A stretch of DNA of 55,116 nt from a virus, in the IMG/VR virus record IMGVR_UViG_3300017714_003588, positions 1 through 55,116 of that record; one strand, 5' to 3'. The translations under genes and the position numbers were made by a program. How positions within the stretch are numbered: the stretch's first letter is position 1; the number at the start of each line of letters is the position of its first letter. Below the pieces are notes generated by a model. The model saw nothing but the letters and a program-made list of their open reading frames with translations, was not told the origin of the DNA and did not search any database. This document shows positions 8,975 through 17,278 of this stretch, one piece after another.

Positions 8975-9207
8975 AAACTGTAGTAATAATAACTGCTTTG
9001 TTATGGTATGCCAATAATCCTATTCAAATGCAAACAGACTGGCCAGGTGGTGAGTTTGAAACGTTATACGAATGTAGAGAGTTTCTGCAATCTAATAAAG
9101 TAATGCTTACATTAGGATTATTTGAAAAACACTTAGAAGATGATAAAGGAAATCACCTATTAAGTTGGGAGTACTTCTGCGAGTCAAAGACATACACAGA
9201 CTTATAA
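8971..9207 (+). CDS. small protein with hydrophobic N-terminus
   Basis: Not recognised. About 78 residues starting MKTVVIITALLWYANNP, likely a signal or anchor sequence, followed by a hydrophilic region with two cysteines (LYECREF, YFCESKTY) that could form a disulphide in the periplasm. The start at 8971 overlaps the previous stop (ATGA) and has aagga about 10 bases upstream; an ATG at 8962 would sit on top of that ribosome site. Confidence 0.6.
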   Translation: MKTVVIITALLWYANNPIQMQTDWPGGEFETLYECREFLQSNKVMLTLGLFEKHLEDDKGNHLLSWEYFCESKTYTDL

Positions 9208-9223
9208 TGGGAATAAATATGAT

Positions 9224-10111
9224 ATGGACGGCAAAGAATTAAAAAATAAAGCATTTGCTCAAGGTAAAAAACATTTATATAAAGAAGATAAGTATAAGTC
9301 AGTACTTAGAAACATATATGAAGTGCAGTGTTATCAACACATAAATGTACTTGGTAGTGAAGATGCAAAGAACAGACCTAAATTTTCTTTTGGTTTAGCA
9401 CATACTTTATGTATTGCTGGTCTGTGGGCATACAATTATGACTCTAAACAAGCAACCGTATACTATCCAAAATTAAAAGATGGTACTGAATGTCTTAGAG
9501 TAGATGATTTAACAGAAAACTTTGATGGTGTACAAAATATGAATGCTGAACCGCATCTTTCTACTGTGTATGATTCATATCTACCGTCTAACGAATGTGA
9601 TTACGAAAGTGAATTAGATAAAAAAACAAGATTTAGTTGTGCAATGCCAGGTGATACTAAAACATATATGTCATTCGCACCAACATTTGGGACTGATAAT
9701 AATGACCATTATATTCCATGCAATATAGACAGATGCTTTGAACCATACTGGGCATTACCTAAACCAATGTACAAATACAGAAATCCTATTATAGAAGCAG
9801 GTTATCATTTTGCATCTAGTAATCCTAATAAAACTATGTCAGCTAAATTTAGAGAAAAATTTGAAGCTGATTATCCTACAAGTAGATTTGATTTTTTTAA
9901 GTTTAAAGGTAAATTAGATAAAGTAATTAGACAAATGTCTAAAGTAAAAGAGTTTCATGGGACACTTGGTGGGTTATCATTTTTAGCACTGTCTATGGAT
10001 ATACCTACAACAATATGGATTAACAAAAGACATAAATTAACAGCGGAAGAGAAGATGATGAAACATTTAGCAAAACGTTCTGGTGCTAAATTTAAAGAGG
10101 CTGACATCTAA
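9224..10111 (+). CDS. GT-B glycosyltransferase-like protein, copy A
   Basis: No firm family. The C-terminal stretch around residues 235-262, FHGTLGGLSFLALSMDIPTT, resembles the 'G-T/S-x-G-L-x-x-L-A-x-x-x-x-x-P-T' nucleotide-sugar-binding signature of GT-B (heptosyltransferase-like) enzymes. The N-terminus has SFGLAHTLCIAGLW, reminiscent of the first Rossmann helix. The next gene shares the same architecture and C-terminal motif, so the two are tandem paralogues. A glycosyltransferase role acting on phage DNA, virion or host surface is inference. The pair overlap by one base. Confidence 0.55.
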   Translation: MDGKELKNKAFAQGKKHLYKEDKYKSVLRNIYEVQCYQHINVLGSEDAKNRPKFSFGLAHTLCIAGLWAYNYDSKQATVYYPKLKDGTECLRVDDLTENFDGVQNMNAEPHLSTVYDSYLPSNECDYESELDKKTRFSCAMPGDTKTYMSFAPTFGTDNNDHYIPCNIDRCFEPYWALPKPMYKYRNPIIEAGYHFASSNPNKTMSAKFREKFEADYPTSRFDFFKFKGKLDKVIRQMSKVKEFHGTLGGLSFLALSMDIPTTIWINKRHKLTAEEKMMKHLAKRSGAKFKEADI

Positions 10112-11109
10112 TGGCTGATGATAAAAATAAGTTTATTACAAACATTAATTTTCGTGTCTTATTAAGACATAGACATAAAGCTAAACAAGCTCGTAGAAAA
10201 GGTTATCAGTATACTGATTCTGATAATGTGAACTTTGGTTTATTTCATTCGCTTTGCTTACAATCACAATTAGTAGATTACTTTCCAAATGCTACACAAA
10301 GAGCTGATTCAGAAGCATGGAGTCCTATATTTAAAGTATTGTACCCTGATTCTGATGGTAATGGTCAGATATTATATCGTAGAAAATCTATGGACTCTAT
10401 CTTTGATAGTGACTGGGTAAATAATCCAATGATGAGATGGCTACCATTTGTACCTTACAAAGATAATTATAATGAATTAGCAAATGAACATGTATTTTGG
10501 ATAGATAGTGATACAGGTAATAGTGTGGATATGTATAATGCATCTACAGATTCAGAGTTGCATAAAAGAGAAGTACAATTTGTTCTTGATAAAGTATTAT
10601 CCACTGGAGGTGTAGATAATAAGATAATAACTGTAAGTATGGATATATTCCAATCTTTATTCTTTAAGAGTAGTGGTTCAACTGCACTTACATTTCCAAA
10701 ACTAAGAACTGACTTACAACCAAGATATCGTAGTGGTGAAACACATTACACACATGCACATAAGTTTGGTGATGATAGTGAAGGTGTAGGACTCAGTGAA
10801 GAGTTCAAGACTAAATGGAAAACTGAAAACACAGATGCATGGAATTTTGATAGTGATACAAACACAGACTTGATTTCTGTTGTCAAAAAATTGAAAAATA
10901 GTAAATATTACCATGGCTCATTGAATGGATTAGCATTGCTAGCACTCATCTGTGGGGTTCCAACAACAGTATATATCCCAAATTCAGCCACATTATCTGA
11001 AGAACAAAAGGCAATGAGAAAGATATTGAAAAATAATGGTGCTTCAATACAGGCACAAGAAAACTTCTTACAATCAAGTCAACCAATGGACTTTGGCGAT
11101 AATTTATAA
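10111..11109 (+). CDS. GT-B glycosyltransferase-like protein, copy B
   Basis: Paralogue of the preceding gene. Both have an N-terminal FGL(A/F)H(T/S)LC motif, a middle 'YP(K/D)..DG' segment and a C-terminal motif, here YHGSLNGLALLALICGVPTT, followed by an E-E-(K/Q)-x-M helix. It is 37 residues longer, mainly in the middle and in a C-terminal tail QSSQPMDFGDNL. Overall identity by eye is low outside these motifs, indicating an old duplication or heterodimer partners. Function inferred only from the motif. Confidence 0.55.
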   Translation: MADDKNKFITNINFRVLLRHRHKAKQARRKGYQYTDSDNVNFGLFHSLCLQSQLVDYFPNATQRADSEAWSPIFKVLYPDSDGNGQILYRRKSMDSIFDSDWVNNPMMRWLPFVPYKDNYNELANEHVFWIDSDTGNSVDMYNASTDSELHKREVQFVLDKVLSTGGVDNKIITVSMDIFQSLFFKSSGSTALTFPKLRTDLQPRYRSGETHYTHAHKFGDDSEGVGLSEEFKTKWKTENTDAWNFDSDTNTDLISVVKKLKNSKYYHGSLNGLALLALICGVPTTVYIPNSATLSEEQKAMRKILKNNGASIQAQENFLQSSQPMDFGDNL

Positions 11110-11116
11110 CGTAAAC

Positions 11117-11124
11117 AGTATAAT
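11117..11124 (+). promoter_or_regulatory. AGTATAAT promoter-like motif
   Basis: Same 8-mer as at 3471, again 22 bases before the start (11146), with caggagat between. No recognisable -35. It sits in the only real gap (36 bases) between the glycosyltransferase-like pair and the next operon. Confidence 0.5.
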
Positions 11125-11145
11125 AATATTACAGGAGATATTATT

Positions 11146-11571
11146 ATGACTATGCATTTACTAAGAGGCACACCAGGTCTCAACACTAAAAAACCTAAAA
11201 TCAAAATGACTAAAGCTAAAATTGCAAAGTATCAAGTGCAATGGAAAAAGCATAACAAATGGGCTAAGTCAAATCGCTTACATGACTTTATACTTTCTTT
11301 TGATGACTATATTGACTATTGCCACGGCAAGTACAAAGTACAAGTACAGGCTGCACCTAGAAAGTTATATCAACAACCTGAATCTCCACATAAATCATCA
11401 AAGCAGTATCCTTCAGTTTCGAATGGTATGAGTGGTAATACATTTAAGAAAGAGCCACAAAGATATACAGGTACACTAGTTAAAGGTATTGCTCAAATGC
11501 ATAAATCTAATGCCGTACCTGTTATTGATAAACAATCTGCTATAGATATAGCAAATATGAGGAGAAACTAA
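11146..11571 (+). CDS. conserved marine T4-like phage protein
   Basis: Function unknown, but the sequence plan is one seen repeatedly in cyanophages and relatives. It has a basic N-terminus (LLRGTPGLNTKKPKIKMTKA), a helical region ending in DDYIDYCHGKYK, a Pro-rich linker, and a conserved tail with GIAQMHKSNAVPV followed by IDIANMRRN. 141 residues, basic overall, no membrane segment. It is preceded by a strong ribosome site and an AGTATAAT motif, and its stop overlaps the next ATG (TAATG). Confidence 0.7.
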   Translation: MTMHLLRGTPGLNTKKPKIKMTKAKIAKYQVQWKKHNKWAKSNRLHDFILSFDDYIDYCHGKYKVQVQAAPRKLYQQPESPHKSSKQYPSVSNGMSGNTFKKEPQRYTGTLVKGIAQMHKSNAVPVIDKQSAIDIANMRRN

Positions 11572-11804
11572 TGCAAGAAAAAGAATTTCAAGTATATGCT
11601 GACTGTATCAGATCAGACCAAGTACCTGCAAAAGAGGTATATGAGTTATTCAAAGAAGAACCAGAGTTTGCATCTTGGTATAAGAAAAAGTATTTAACTG
11701 AAGAAGCTGAATCTAAAATTGAAAGATGGATGAATAAAAATCCAGACAATTCATGGGTACAAGAAACAGGTCTAAGAATACTTAGAAAGCTATTACGAAA
11801 GTAA
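11571..11804 (+). CDS. small hypothetical protein
   Basis: Not recognised. 77 residues, charged and helical, with the Trp-containing segments FASWYKKKYL and NSWVQETGLRILRKLLRK. The start overlaps the stop of the previous gene. It could be a small nucleic-acid- or protein-binding factor; nothing more can be said from the sequence. Confidence 0.65.
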   Translation: MQEKEFQVYADCIRSDQVPAKEVYELFKEEPEFASWYKKKYLTEEAESKIERWMNKNPDNSWVQETGLRILRKLLRK

Positions 11805-11808
11805 TAAT

Positions 11809-12435
11809 ATGCGCACCGCACAACTTAGTGAAATATTTAGTGACGACACTAGAAATAAACTATTAGATATCTACCATAGCTTTGATGAATATGACACATT
11901 TGAGATGGCTAAAGCACCAGTCACACCTGAGACTTTAGATTTAGTACAAGAAACTATAAGGCAGTGTCTTGGTACAGATTTTATCTATGTATCAGGTAAT
12001 TATTATAGCCACACAAAACCTTTTTATCCACATACAGATTTTCAGAAAGAATGGAAAGATAGTGTCAATATTGTCATACCATTACAAGATGAAACAAATG
12101 GTACAGGTCGTTTAGTAATATTTGACCAAAAATGGGAAGAGGACAGCAAAACTTGGATGATGATACATCCAGTCACTAAGTTCAGTGTAAATACAGCATT
12201 AAGTGGATGTCCATTTGATTATAATATTACAGATAAAACAGGTAGAAAGATAGACGAATTTTTTTATAAAGAACATCTTACACAGTTTCCAACTTGGTGT
12301 TGGCAACACTTATCAGGTAAGACATATAGATTTGAAGAAAACAGTATAATTATATTTGATAATAAAAAAATACATTGTACTAATAATTTTACAGGTAAAA
12401 AAACAGGACTAACTTTGAGGTATAAAAGAAAATGA
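11809..12435 (+). CDS. 2OG-Fe(II) oxygenase
   Basis: Prolyl-4-hydroxylase-like double-stranded beta-helix protein. Facial triad H75-x-D77 (FYPHTDF) and H189 (KKIHCTN), with R204 (LTLRYKRK) placed to bind 2-oxoglutarate. A segment typical of phage oxygenases, NIVIPLQ, follows the first motif. Length 208 is a single catalytic domain. Its 3' end overlaps the metallopeptidase start by four bases. The substrate is unknown; marine phage relatives have been proposed to hydroxylate proteins or nucleic acids. Confidence 0.82.
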   Translation: MRTAQLSEIFSDDTRNKLLDIYHSFDEYDTFEMAKAPVTPETLDLVQETIRQCLGTDFIYVSGNYYSHTKPFYPHTDFQKEWKDSVNIVIPLQDETNGTGRLVIFDQKWEEDSKTWMMIHPVTKFSVNTALSGCPFDYNITDKTGRKIDEFFYKEHLTQFPTWCWQHLSGKTYRFEENSIIIFDNKKIHCTNNFTGKKTGLTLRYKRK

Positions 12436-12908
12436 TAGAACTTGATATTGTAGGTATTAACGATCCAAGACAAGGTGTTGCTATTCATGATGCTATAAAA
12501 AATGCATTTGATATACTTATGCCACGTAGAGTAAAACCAATTTATATTAATGTAGAAGTTGGCCTTGAAGAAGATATGGGTAGAGCAGTAGGATATATGC
12601 ATGAAGAAGATGATGATGAATTTAACATTATTATTAGTCAGGCTATATTACAAGACTTAGAAGAATTAATAGTGACAATTACACATGAGTGTATACACAT
12701 TAAACAGTATTTAAGAAAAGAAGTTAGAGATATTAGTGTAGATAAAAAGATATGGAAAGGTGAACTATTTGACACTAGGAAAGTAAATTACAAAGACTGT
12801 CCCTGGGAAATAGAAGCATACTTTCTACAATTACCTGTAGCTAATAGTGTATTAAAGGAGTACGAAAAAATATGGCATTCAAACCAAACAGCAGCAGCAC
12901 AGCAGTAA
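12432..12908 (+). CDS. HExxH zinc metallopeptidase-like protein
   Basis: Contains the zincin motif H85-E86-C-I-H89 (THECIHIKQY) with a downstream acidic residue in PWEIEAYF that could be the third ligand. 158 residues, with no signal peptide, so presumably cytoplasmic. Small phage HExxH proteins are sometimes maturation or anti-host proteases; which applies here is unknown. It overlaps both neighbours (4 and 37 bases), so it is in the same transcript as the oxygenase. Confidence 0.7.
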   Translation: MIELDIVGINDPRQGVAIHDAIKNAFDILMPRRVKPIYINVEVGLEEDMGRAVGYMHEEDDDEFNIIISQAILQDLEELIVTITHECIHIKQYLRKEVRDISVDKKIWKGELFDTRKVNYKDCPWEIEAYFLQLPVANSVLKEYEKIWHSNQTAAAQQ

Positions 12909-13255
12909 GCTGGGAAGAAGTAGTAAGTTGGTCAAGTCAGATAGCTGACCAAATTGCTTCAAGTAAAGATAAAGATGTTAAAGCTATTTTTCCTGTAGAA
13001 GCTATTGACATTATACCAGCTTACTTAATTGCTAAAAAACTAGGTATAAACATATTACCTGGACATGCAGATTTACCTGCATTTTACTTAGCATTTCATG
13101 TAGATAACAGTAAATTCTGTGATTTAAGTTTTGTAAATTATAGGATGGAAGAAACACATCAGTTGTTAACTATACCAAAACACTTTGTGATGGAGGAAAT
13201 ATATGCGGAAGGTGAACCAAAGAAAACTTTTCATTATCCGTGGTATAATTTATAA
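12872..13255 (+). CDS. phosphoribosyltransferase-fold-like protein (uncertain)
   Basis: 127 residues. SWEEVVSWSSQIADQI followed by KAIFPVEAIDIIPAYLIAKKLG resembles the N-terminal half of type I phosphoribosyltransferases, where a beta-strand leads into a 'G-G-x-x-P-A-x-x-L-A' helix. The PRPP-binding aspartate loop is not visible, so it would be a degenerate member if the match holds. Start chosen at 12872 because aaaggagtac lies 8-14 bases upstream; this gives a 37-base overlap with the protease gene. Confidence 0.45.
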   Translation: MAFKPNSSSTAVSWEEVVSWSSQIADQIASSKDKDVKAIFPVEAIDIIPAYLIAKKLGINILPGHADLPAFYLAFHVDNSKFCDLSFVNYRMEETHQLLTIPKHFVMEEIYAEGEPKKTFHYPWYNL

Positions 13256-13462
13256 ATGGATATACACGAAATACAAGCTTATATAGTAATACTTTCACCT
13301 TTAGCTATGGCTATTGTTGCAATGAGTATTTTTACATTACAAGACAAAAGAATAAAAACATATACTTTGTTTGATATTACAAAAGACCAAGCACCGAAAA
13401 AAACAAAAGGTGTATTTGATATGCAGAAAACAGCAACTTATACAGAAGGTGATAATACGTGA
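13256..13462 (+). CDS. small single-pass membrane protein
   Basis: 68 residues. One hydrophobic segment near the N-terminus (AYIVILSPLAMAIVAMSIF) is followed by a basic, hydrophilic tail. The ATG directly follows the preceding TAA, and its end overlaps the next start. Function unknown; the topology would fit a holin-like or host-membrane-modifying peptide, without further support. Confidence 0.55.
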   Translation: MDIHEIQAYIVILSPLAMAIVAMSIFTLQDKRIKTYTLFDITKDQAPKKTKGVFDMQKTATYTEGDNT

Positions 13463-14130
13463 ACGTATTTGTATTACATGAAGACCCAGTAATTGCAGCA
13501 CAAATGCATTGCGACAAACATGTCCCAAAGATGATTGTAGAATCTGCACAAATGATTTCTACTGCCCACCGTATGTGCGATGGTAGTACTATTATGAAAC
13601 CATCTAAGTCAGGCAAACGTATTATAAAGTACTGGGAACATCCAGACCCTCTTGATGAAGAACTATTATACAAAGCAGTTCATCATAATCACCCATGCAC
13701 TATATGGACTAGAGAATCACTAAATAATTACAATTGGCACTATGAATTATTTGCAGAACTATGCAATGAATTTACTAAACGTTTTAAAAAGACACATTTA
13801 ACTGAATCGTTACTCCTAGAGAGACTAAAAAAACCACCAGTCAATATACCTAGAGATAGAGGGTTTACAAATTTTGCTATGGCTATGTCTAATTTACCAG
13901 AATGTATTACTCCTGACCCTGTTGAGTCATACCGTAATTACTATATGGCCAAACAAAGTTATATGCCATGCGATTGGAATAAGGGTACACCAATGCCTTC
14001 ATGGTTCAAAAAATTAGATGAAGCAGGTGTACAAATGTTTTTGCAAGAAAAACAGCAAGCAAAGCAAAAGCAAAATATGCATGAAGCTATGAAAGAAAGT
14101 ACTTATGCAGCACAATACAGCGAAATATAA
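13459..14130 (+). CDS. conserved phage protein, possibly pyrimidine-dimer glycosylase-like
   Basis: GTG start. The N-terminus has a conserved block with DPVIAAQMHCDKHVPKMIVE then SAQMISTAHR, followed by HPCTIWTRESLNNYNW and later PVESYRNYY. I have seen this plan in many marine T4-like phages; some are annotated as pyrimidine-dimer DNA glycosylase-like, but the T4 DenV active-site N-terminus is not evident. The Gln/Lys-rich C-terminus (QEKQQAKQKQN) looks disordered. Function should be treated as unknown. Confidence 0.55.
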   Translation: MNVFVLHEDPVIAAQMHCDKHVPKMIVESAQMISTAHRMCDGSTIMKPSKSGKRIIKYWEHPDPLDEELLYKAVHHNHPCTIWTRESLNNYNWHYELFAELCNEFTKRFKKTHLTESLLLERLKKPPVNIPRDRGFTNFAMAMSNLPECITPDPVESYRNYYMAKQSYMPCDWNKGTPMPSWFKKLDEAGVQMFLQEKQQAKQKQNMHEAMKESTYAAQYSEI

Positions 14131-14320
14131 AGTAGTACCTACATTCGGCGGTGCTTATACAATAATACAAATAAATAATAATGAATGGGAAGAAGTTTCT
14201 GGACCATATATGACTGAAGGTGAAGCTCAAACTGACCTTAGTTTATTTGAATCAGGAGATGTAAAGCCACATCGAGTATATAATGGAAAATCGAAAAATA
14301 AATCTAAAGCACTTAGATAG
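14105..14320 (+). CDS. small hypothetical protein
   Basis: 71 residues, VVPTFGGAYTIIQINNNEWEE at the start and a basic C-terminus KSKNKSKALR. It overlaps the previous gene by 26 bases and the radical SAM gene by 38 bases, both in different frames. Its reality rests on continuous coding density. Unrecognised. Confidence 0.5.
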   Translation: MQHNTAKYKVVPTFGGAYTIIQINNNEWEEVSGPYMTEGEAQTDLSLFESGDVKPHRVYNGKSKNKSKALR

Positions 14321-15791
14321 CGATAGCCTAGAACGTATATCAAATGTTAGGCATGGTAGAAATGCTGTCTCTGATACAGATTTTGCATCAGCTTTAGATA
14401 AAATATCACCCACCTTTTGTGTAGCTAAATGGAAACAAACTACACTGCACTTACAAAACGGTCATACACAAAGTTGTCACCACCCAGGGACTCACAAAGT
14501 ACCTTGGACAGAACTATTAAACAGACCTAGTGCTTTGCATAACACACAATATAAAATGAAAATGCGTGATCAAATGAAACACGGATTTAGACCACGTGAA
14601 TGTGAATATTGTTGGCGGGTAGAAGATGCCCGTAAGAAAAAAGATGATGCATTGTCTGATAGATATTATAAGTCAAGAGATTTTTGGGCTACAAAATACA
14701 TACCAGAAATATTAAAGAATGATTCTACTGCTGATATACCACCATCTTATTTAGAAGTATCATTTAGTAATGTATGTAATTTTAAATGTATGTATTGTGC
14801 ACCACATATATCTTCTAAATGGATGCAAGAAATAAAGTCACATGGTCCATATCCTACATCTGGTAAATTTAATAATCTAGAGTATATTGAATCACAAAAT
14901 CAAATGCCAATACCAAACAATCAGCCTAACAGATATGTAGAAGCATTTTGGAAGTGGTTTCCAGATATCTATGACAAGTTAGAAGTATTTCGTATAACTG
15001 GTGGTGAACCATTTATGTCAAAAGACACTATCAAAGTACTAGAATTCTTGACTGATAATCCAGCACCGAATATGGAACTACACATTAACTCTAACTTTTG
15101 TATAGTAGATAAGTTATGGGAAAGAGTCATGGGTATGTTGAAGAGACTAGTTATTGAAAAGAAAATTAAGAAACTACACATGTATACATCAGCTGAAGCT
15201 TTTGGCTCAGCATCAGAATGGATTAGATTTGGCATGGACTATGACAAGTGGATTAGGAACCTGGAATGGTATGTTATGAATATGCCTGATACAGATTATG
15301 CACCGTCTCATGTCACAATTATGTCTACAGTAAATGCACTAAGTCTGCCATCATACACAGAGTTTATAAAAGATGTTGCAAGGGTAAAATCTATGGCATC
15401 TATGAGAGATACACCGAAAATGGGTCTTAAGAATATACCAAAGTATAGTAGACTAACTATAGATTTTCCATATCTACGTAATCCATCTTTTTTATCGATA
15501 TTTTTGTTTCAAAGAGAAATGATGCCAACAGCTGTAAAATGGTTAGAAGATGCTAAGTACTATGCAAGGATTGGTAGATTTAATGACCATGAGATAACAA
15601 AGATTGATAGGTTAATCACTACACTCAAGGGTGATACGAGATGGTCAGATGCGTTCAGACAACAAAACGAACAAGACTTTGTAAAATATATTGCTGAATA
15701 TGATAAGCGTAGAGACACTGATTTCAATGCTACATTTCCTGAATTAAAATCATTTCGAGATAGTATAATAATTACAGAAAGCGAGGTTTAA
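14283..15791 (+). CDS. radical SAM enzyme with auxiliary Cys cluster
   Basis: Radical SAM core with the [4Fe-4S] ligand motif C165-xxx-C169-xx-C172 (VCNFKCMYC) and an FRITGGEPF strand matching the 'GGE' SAM-binding motif. Upstream, SCHHPGTHK and ECEYCWRVEDARKK form a Cys-containing region like the twitch/SPASM-type extension seen in the marine phage family. Length 502. The substrate is unknown; peptide or small-molecule modification is usual for such enzymes. It needs iron-sulphur clusters, which links it to the phage IscU at 52.2 kb. Confidence 0.85.
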   Translation: MENRKINLKHLDSDSLERISNVRHGRNAVSDTDFASALDKISPTFCVAKWKQTTLHLQNGHTQSCHHPGTHKVPWTELLNRPSALHNTQYKMKMRDQMKHGFRPRECEYCWRVEDARKKKDDALSDRYYKSRDFWATKYIPEILKNDSTADIPPSYLEVSFSNVCNFKCMYCAPHISSKWMQEIKSHGPYPTSGKFNNLEYIESQNQMPIPNNQPNRYVEAFWKWFPDIYDKLEVFRITGGEPFMSKDTIKVLEFLTDNPAPNMELHINSNFCIVDKLWERVMGMLKRLVIEKKIKKLHMYTSAEAFGSASEWIRFGMDYDKWIRNLEWYVMNMPDTDYAPSHVTIMSTVNALSLPSYTEFIKDVARVKSMASMRDTPKMGLKNIPKYSRLTIDFPYLRNPSFLSIFLFQREMMPTAVKWLEDAKYYARIGRFNDHEITKIDRLITTLKGDTRWSDAFRQQNEQDFVKYIAEYDKRRDTDFNATFPELKSFRDSIIITESEV

Positions 15792-15792
15792 T

Positions 15793-15948
15793 ATGGAAGC
15801 ACATCCAGAAGTAGAATCACTTAAACACCGAATCACTGAATTAGAACGTGATTGTGGTAGCTATCGAGTACAAATAGCAGATTACCGACAAATAATACAA
15901 GAATTATCTGACAAGTTAGCAATAATAAAGGAGAAGTCTAGTGCCTGA
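15793..15948 (+). CDS. 51-residue coiled-coil peptide
   Basis: Short ORF beginning MEAHPEVESLKHRITELERD with heptad-like hydrophobics (LKHRITELERD then YRQIIQELSDKLAIIKEK). Starts one base after the radical SAM stop, and its 3' end contains the aaaggag ribosome site and GTG start of the next gene, so translation is probably coupled. No catalytic residues; likely an oligomerisation or spanin/tape-associated peptide, unknown. Confidence 0.55.
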   Translation: MEAHPEVESLKHRITELERDCGSYRVQIADYRQIIQELSDKLAIIKEKSSA

Positions 15949-16252
15949 TGAAAAAATCTACATATCACCTGATGGTGGAGAAACTGTGTATGAACAAAAG
16001 AAAGATGGAACCCGTGGTAAGTTAGTTGAAACAGTAAAATCAACAGATGACTATGATGTTCCAGCTTGGAAGTATATCCGACAAGACTATGAGAGCTCAA
16101 TAATTGCTATAAATAAGGTAATTGAATTACATGAGGTCAAGTTTCACAGGACCCGTGATCAATTTCATAAGAAGTCTTACGAGACCTTAATATCTTATAT
16201 GCATGAACTTAAAGCTTACATAAAGAAGAAAGAGGAGGATTACTTCAAATGA
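15941..16252 (+). CDS. hypothetical protein, helical
   Basis: 103 residues from a GTG start preceded by aaaggag. The N-terminus YISPDGGETVYEQ could form a beta-hairpin; the rest is a long charged helix ending in KAYIKKKEEDYFK. It overlaps the muramidase start by four bases. Unrecognised. It sits in a lysis-flavoured neighbourhood, but that is only position. Confidence 0.6.
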   Translation: MPDEKIYISPDGGETVYEQKKDGTRGKLVETVKSTDDYDVPAWKYIRQDYESSIIAINKVIELHEVKFHRTRDQFHKKSYETLISYMHELKAYIKKKEEDYFK

Positions 16253-16809
16253 TAAAAGAAAAACTAATAATATGGGGAGCATTGTTTATGATGTTCCTAT
16301 TTTTTATGTTAATACCCCACAATGCTAATAGCACAGGACAACCTAAAATTGTCTATGATGATAATGATAGCTTTGTATTAGCAGTTAAAGAGTGTGCAAC
16401 ATATCATAATACATTATTAGATGAACAAGACCAAATACCTGTAGAAATAGTAGCCGCAATGGCAGTACTAGAAACAGGTTATGGTACTAGTAGATTTGCT
16501 CATGAAGCAAATAACTTATTTGGCATTCGCACATGGGACCTTAAAAGCCCACATGTAAAACCACTTAACTACTCTAGTACTAAATGGGCTGTTAAAAAGT
16601 ATGAAACCAAATGTCATAGTGTACAAGACATGATGAGAATACTAAACAACTTACATTTTTATGAGAAGTTTAGAGATGCAAGAAGTATGTACTATGCATT
16701 TAGAGCTGACTTATATGATATGGTAGACCACTTAGAAGCTTGGTCCACCAATCCCGACTACACGGTTCTAGTCAAGAACCGAGTCAAACATGTGTCATTA
16801 ATAGACTAA
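16249..16809 (+). CDS. Membrane-anchored GH73-type N-acetylglucosaminidase (candidate endolysin)
   Basis: Peptidoglycan hydrolase of the FlgJ/Bax glucosaminidase family. The N-terminal hydrophobic segment (residues about 8-22, LIIWGALFMMFLFFML) acts as a signal anchor, and the catalytic segment AMAVLETGYGTSRFA (E75 as acid) is followed by NNLFGIRTW and a Trp/Tyr-rich fold typical of the family. A signal-anchor-release endolysin or a host-wall remodelling enzyme are both plausible. It is the last gene before a hairpin terminator. Confidence 0.8.
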   Translation: MIKEKLIIWGALFMMFLFFMLIPHNANSTGQPKIVYDDNDSFVLAVKECATYHNTLLDEQDQIPVEIVAAMAVLETGYGTSRFAHEANNLFGIRTWDLKSPHVKPLNYSSTKWAVKKYETKCHSVQDMMRILNNLHFYEKFRDARSMYYAFRADLYDMVDHLEAWSTNPDYTVLVKNRVKHVSLID

Positions 16810-16823
16810 AATTGATCAAAATG

Positions 16824-16845
16824 GTGGCCCGAAAGGGCCACTTTT
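16824..16845 (+). terminator. Rho-independent terminator
   Basis: Seven-base-pair stem GTGGCCC/GGGCCAC with a gaaa tetraloop followed by tttt, 15 bases after the muramidase stop. It separates the preceding long operon from the early promoter region. Confidence 0.88.
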
Positions 16846-16860
16846 GGTTATAAAGATATA

Positions 16861-16960
16861 ACTTTTTTGCATAAGTTGTAATATCAATGGCTTAAACTAT
16901 AGTAAACCTTGAATTTTTTTCAAAATAAACCTTTACAATTGGCCGTAATCGTGATAGAAT
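16861..16960 (+). promoter_or_regulatory. Tandem early promoter (two sigma70-like elements)
   Basis: The distal element is TTGTAA (16876) with a 16-base spacer and TATAGT (16898). The proximal one is TTTACA (16932) with a 17-base spacer and TAGAAT (16955). The whole block, including tatcaatggcttaaac, recurs upstream of the gene at 20446 and, inverted, upstream of the genes at 31149 and (proximal element only) 30081. This is the hallmark of host-RNA-polymerase early promoters. It drives 16997 onward. Confidence 0.85.
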
Positions 16961-16996
16961 GTACCTATAAATTAATAAAAACGAGGTAAAAAAACT

Positions 16997-17269
16997 ATGA
17001 CAATTAATATAACAACTGGATATGAATACAGCGGATCAAATGCAGATGCATGTGGTGATGTTGAAGAAGTTTGTACTTTCAAACAAGGTATCAAATACTT
17101 TGGTATTTCAGGTTCTAATGTAAAAGGTCTTAAAGCAGTAGCTAGACTAGTTAGATTCAGAGAGAAAGAACAAGAAGATGGTACAAAGAAAAAAGTACCA
17201 GTATACTTTTCAGTCTTTGATGCAAATGACTTTGCTGCAAGAAAACAATTATTAACTAACAAATCATAA
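16997..17269 (+). CDS. early hypothetical protein
   Basis: First gene after the tandem early promoter, with gaggt seven to eleven bases upstream. 90 residues, with a Gly/Ser-rich first half (YFGISGSNVKG) and a basic second half with VPVYFSVFDANDFAARK. No family recognised. By position it is an immediate-early product that could modify host functions. Confidence 0.7.
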   Translation: MTINITTGYEYSGSNADACGDVEEVCTFKQGIKYFGISGSNVKGLKAVARLVRFREKEQEDGTKKKVPVYFSVFDANDFAARKQLLTNKS

Positions 17270-17278
17270 GGAGAAAAT

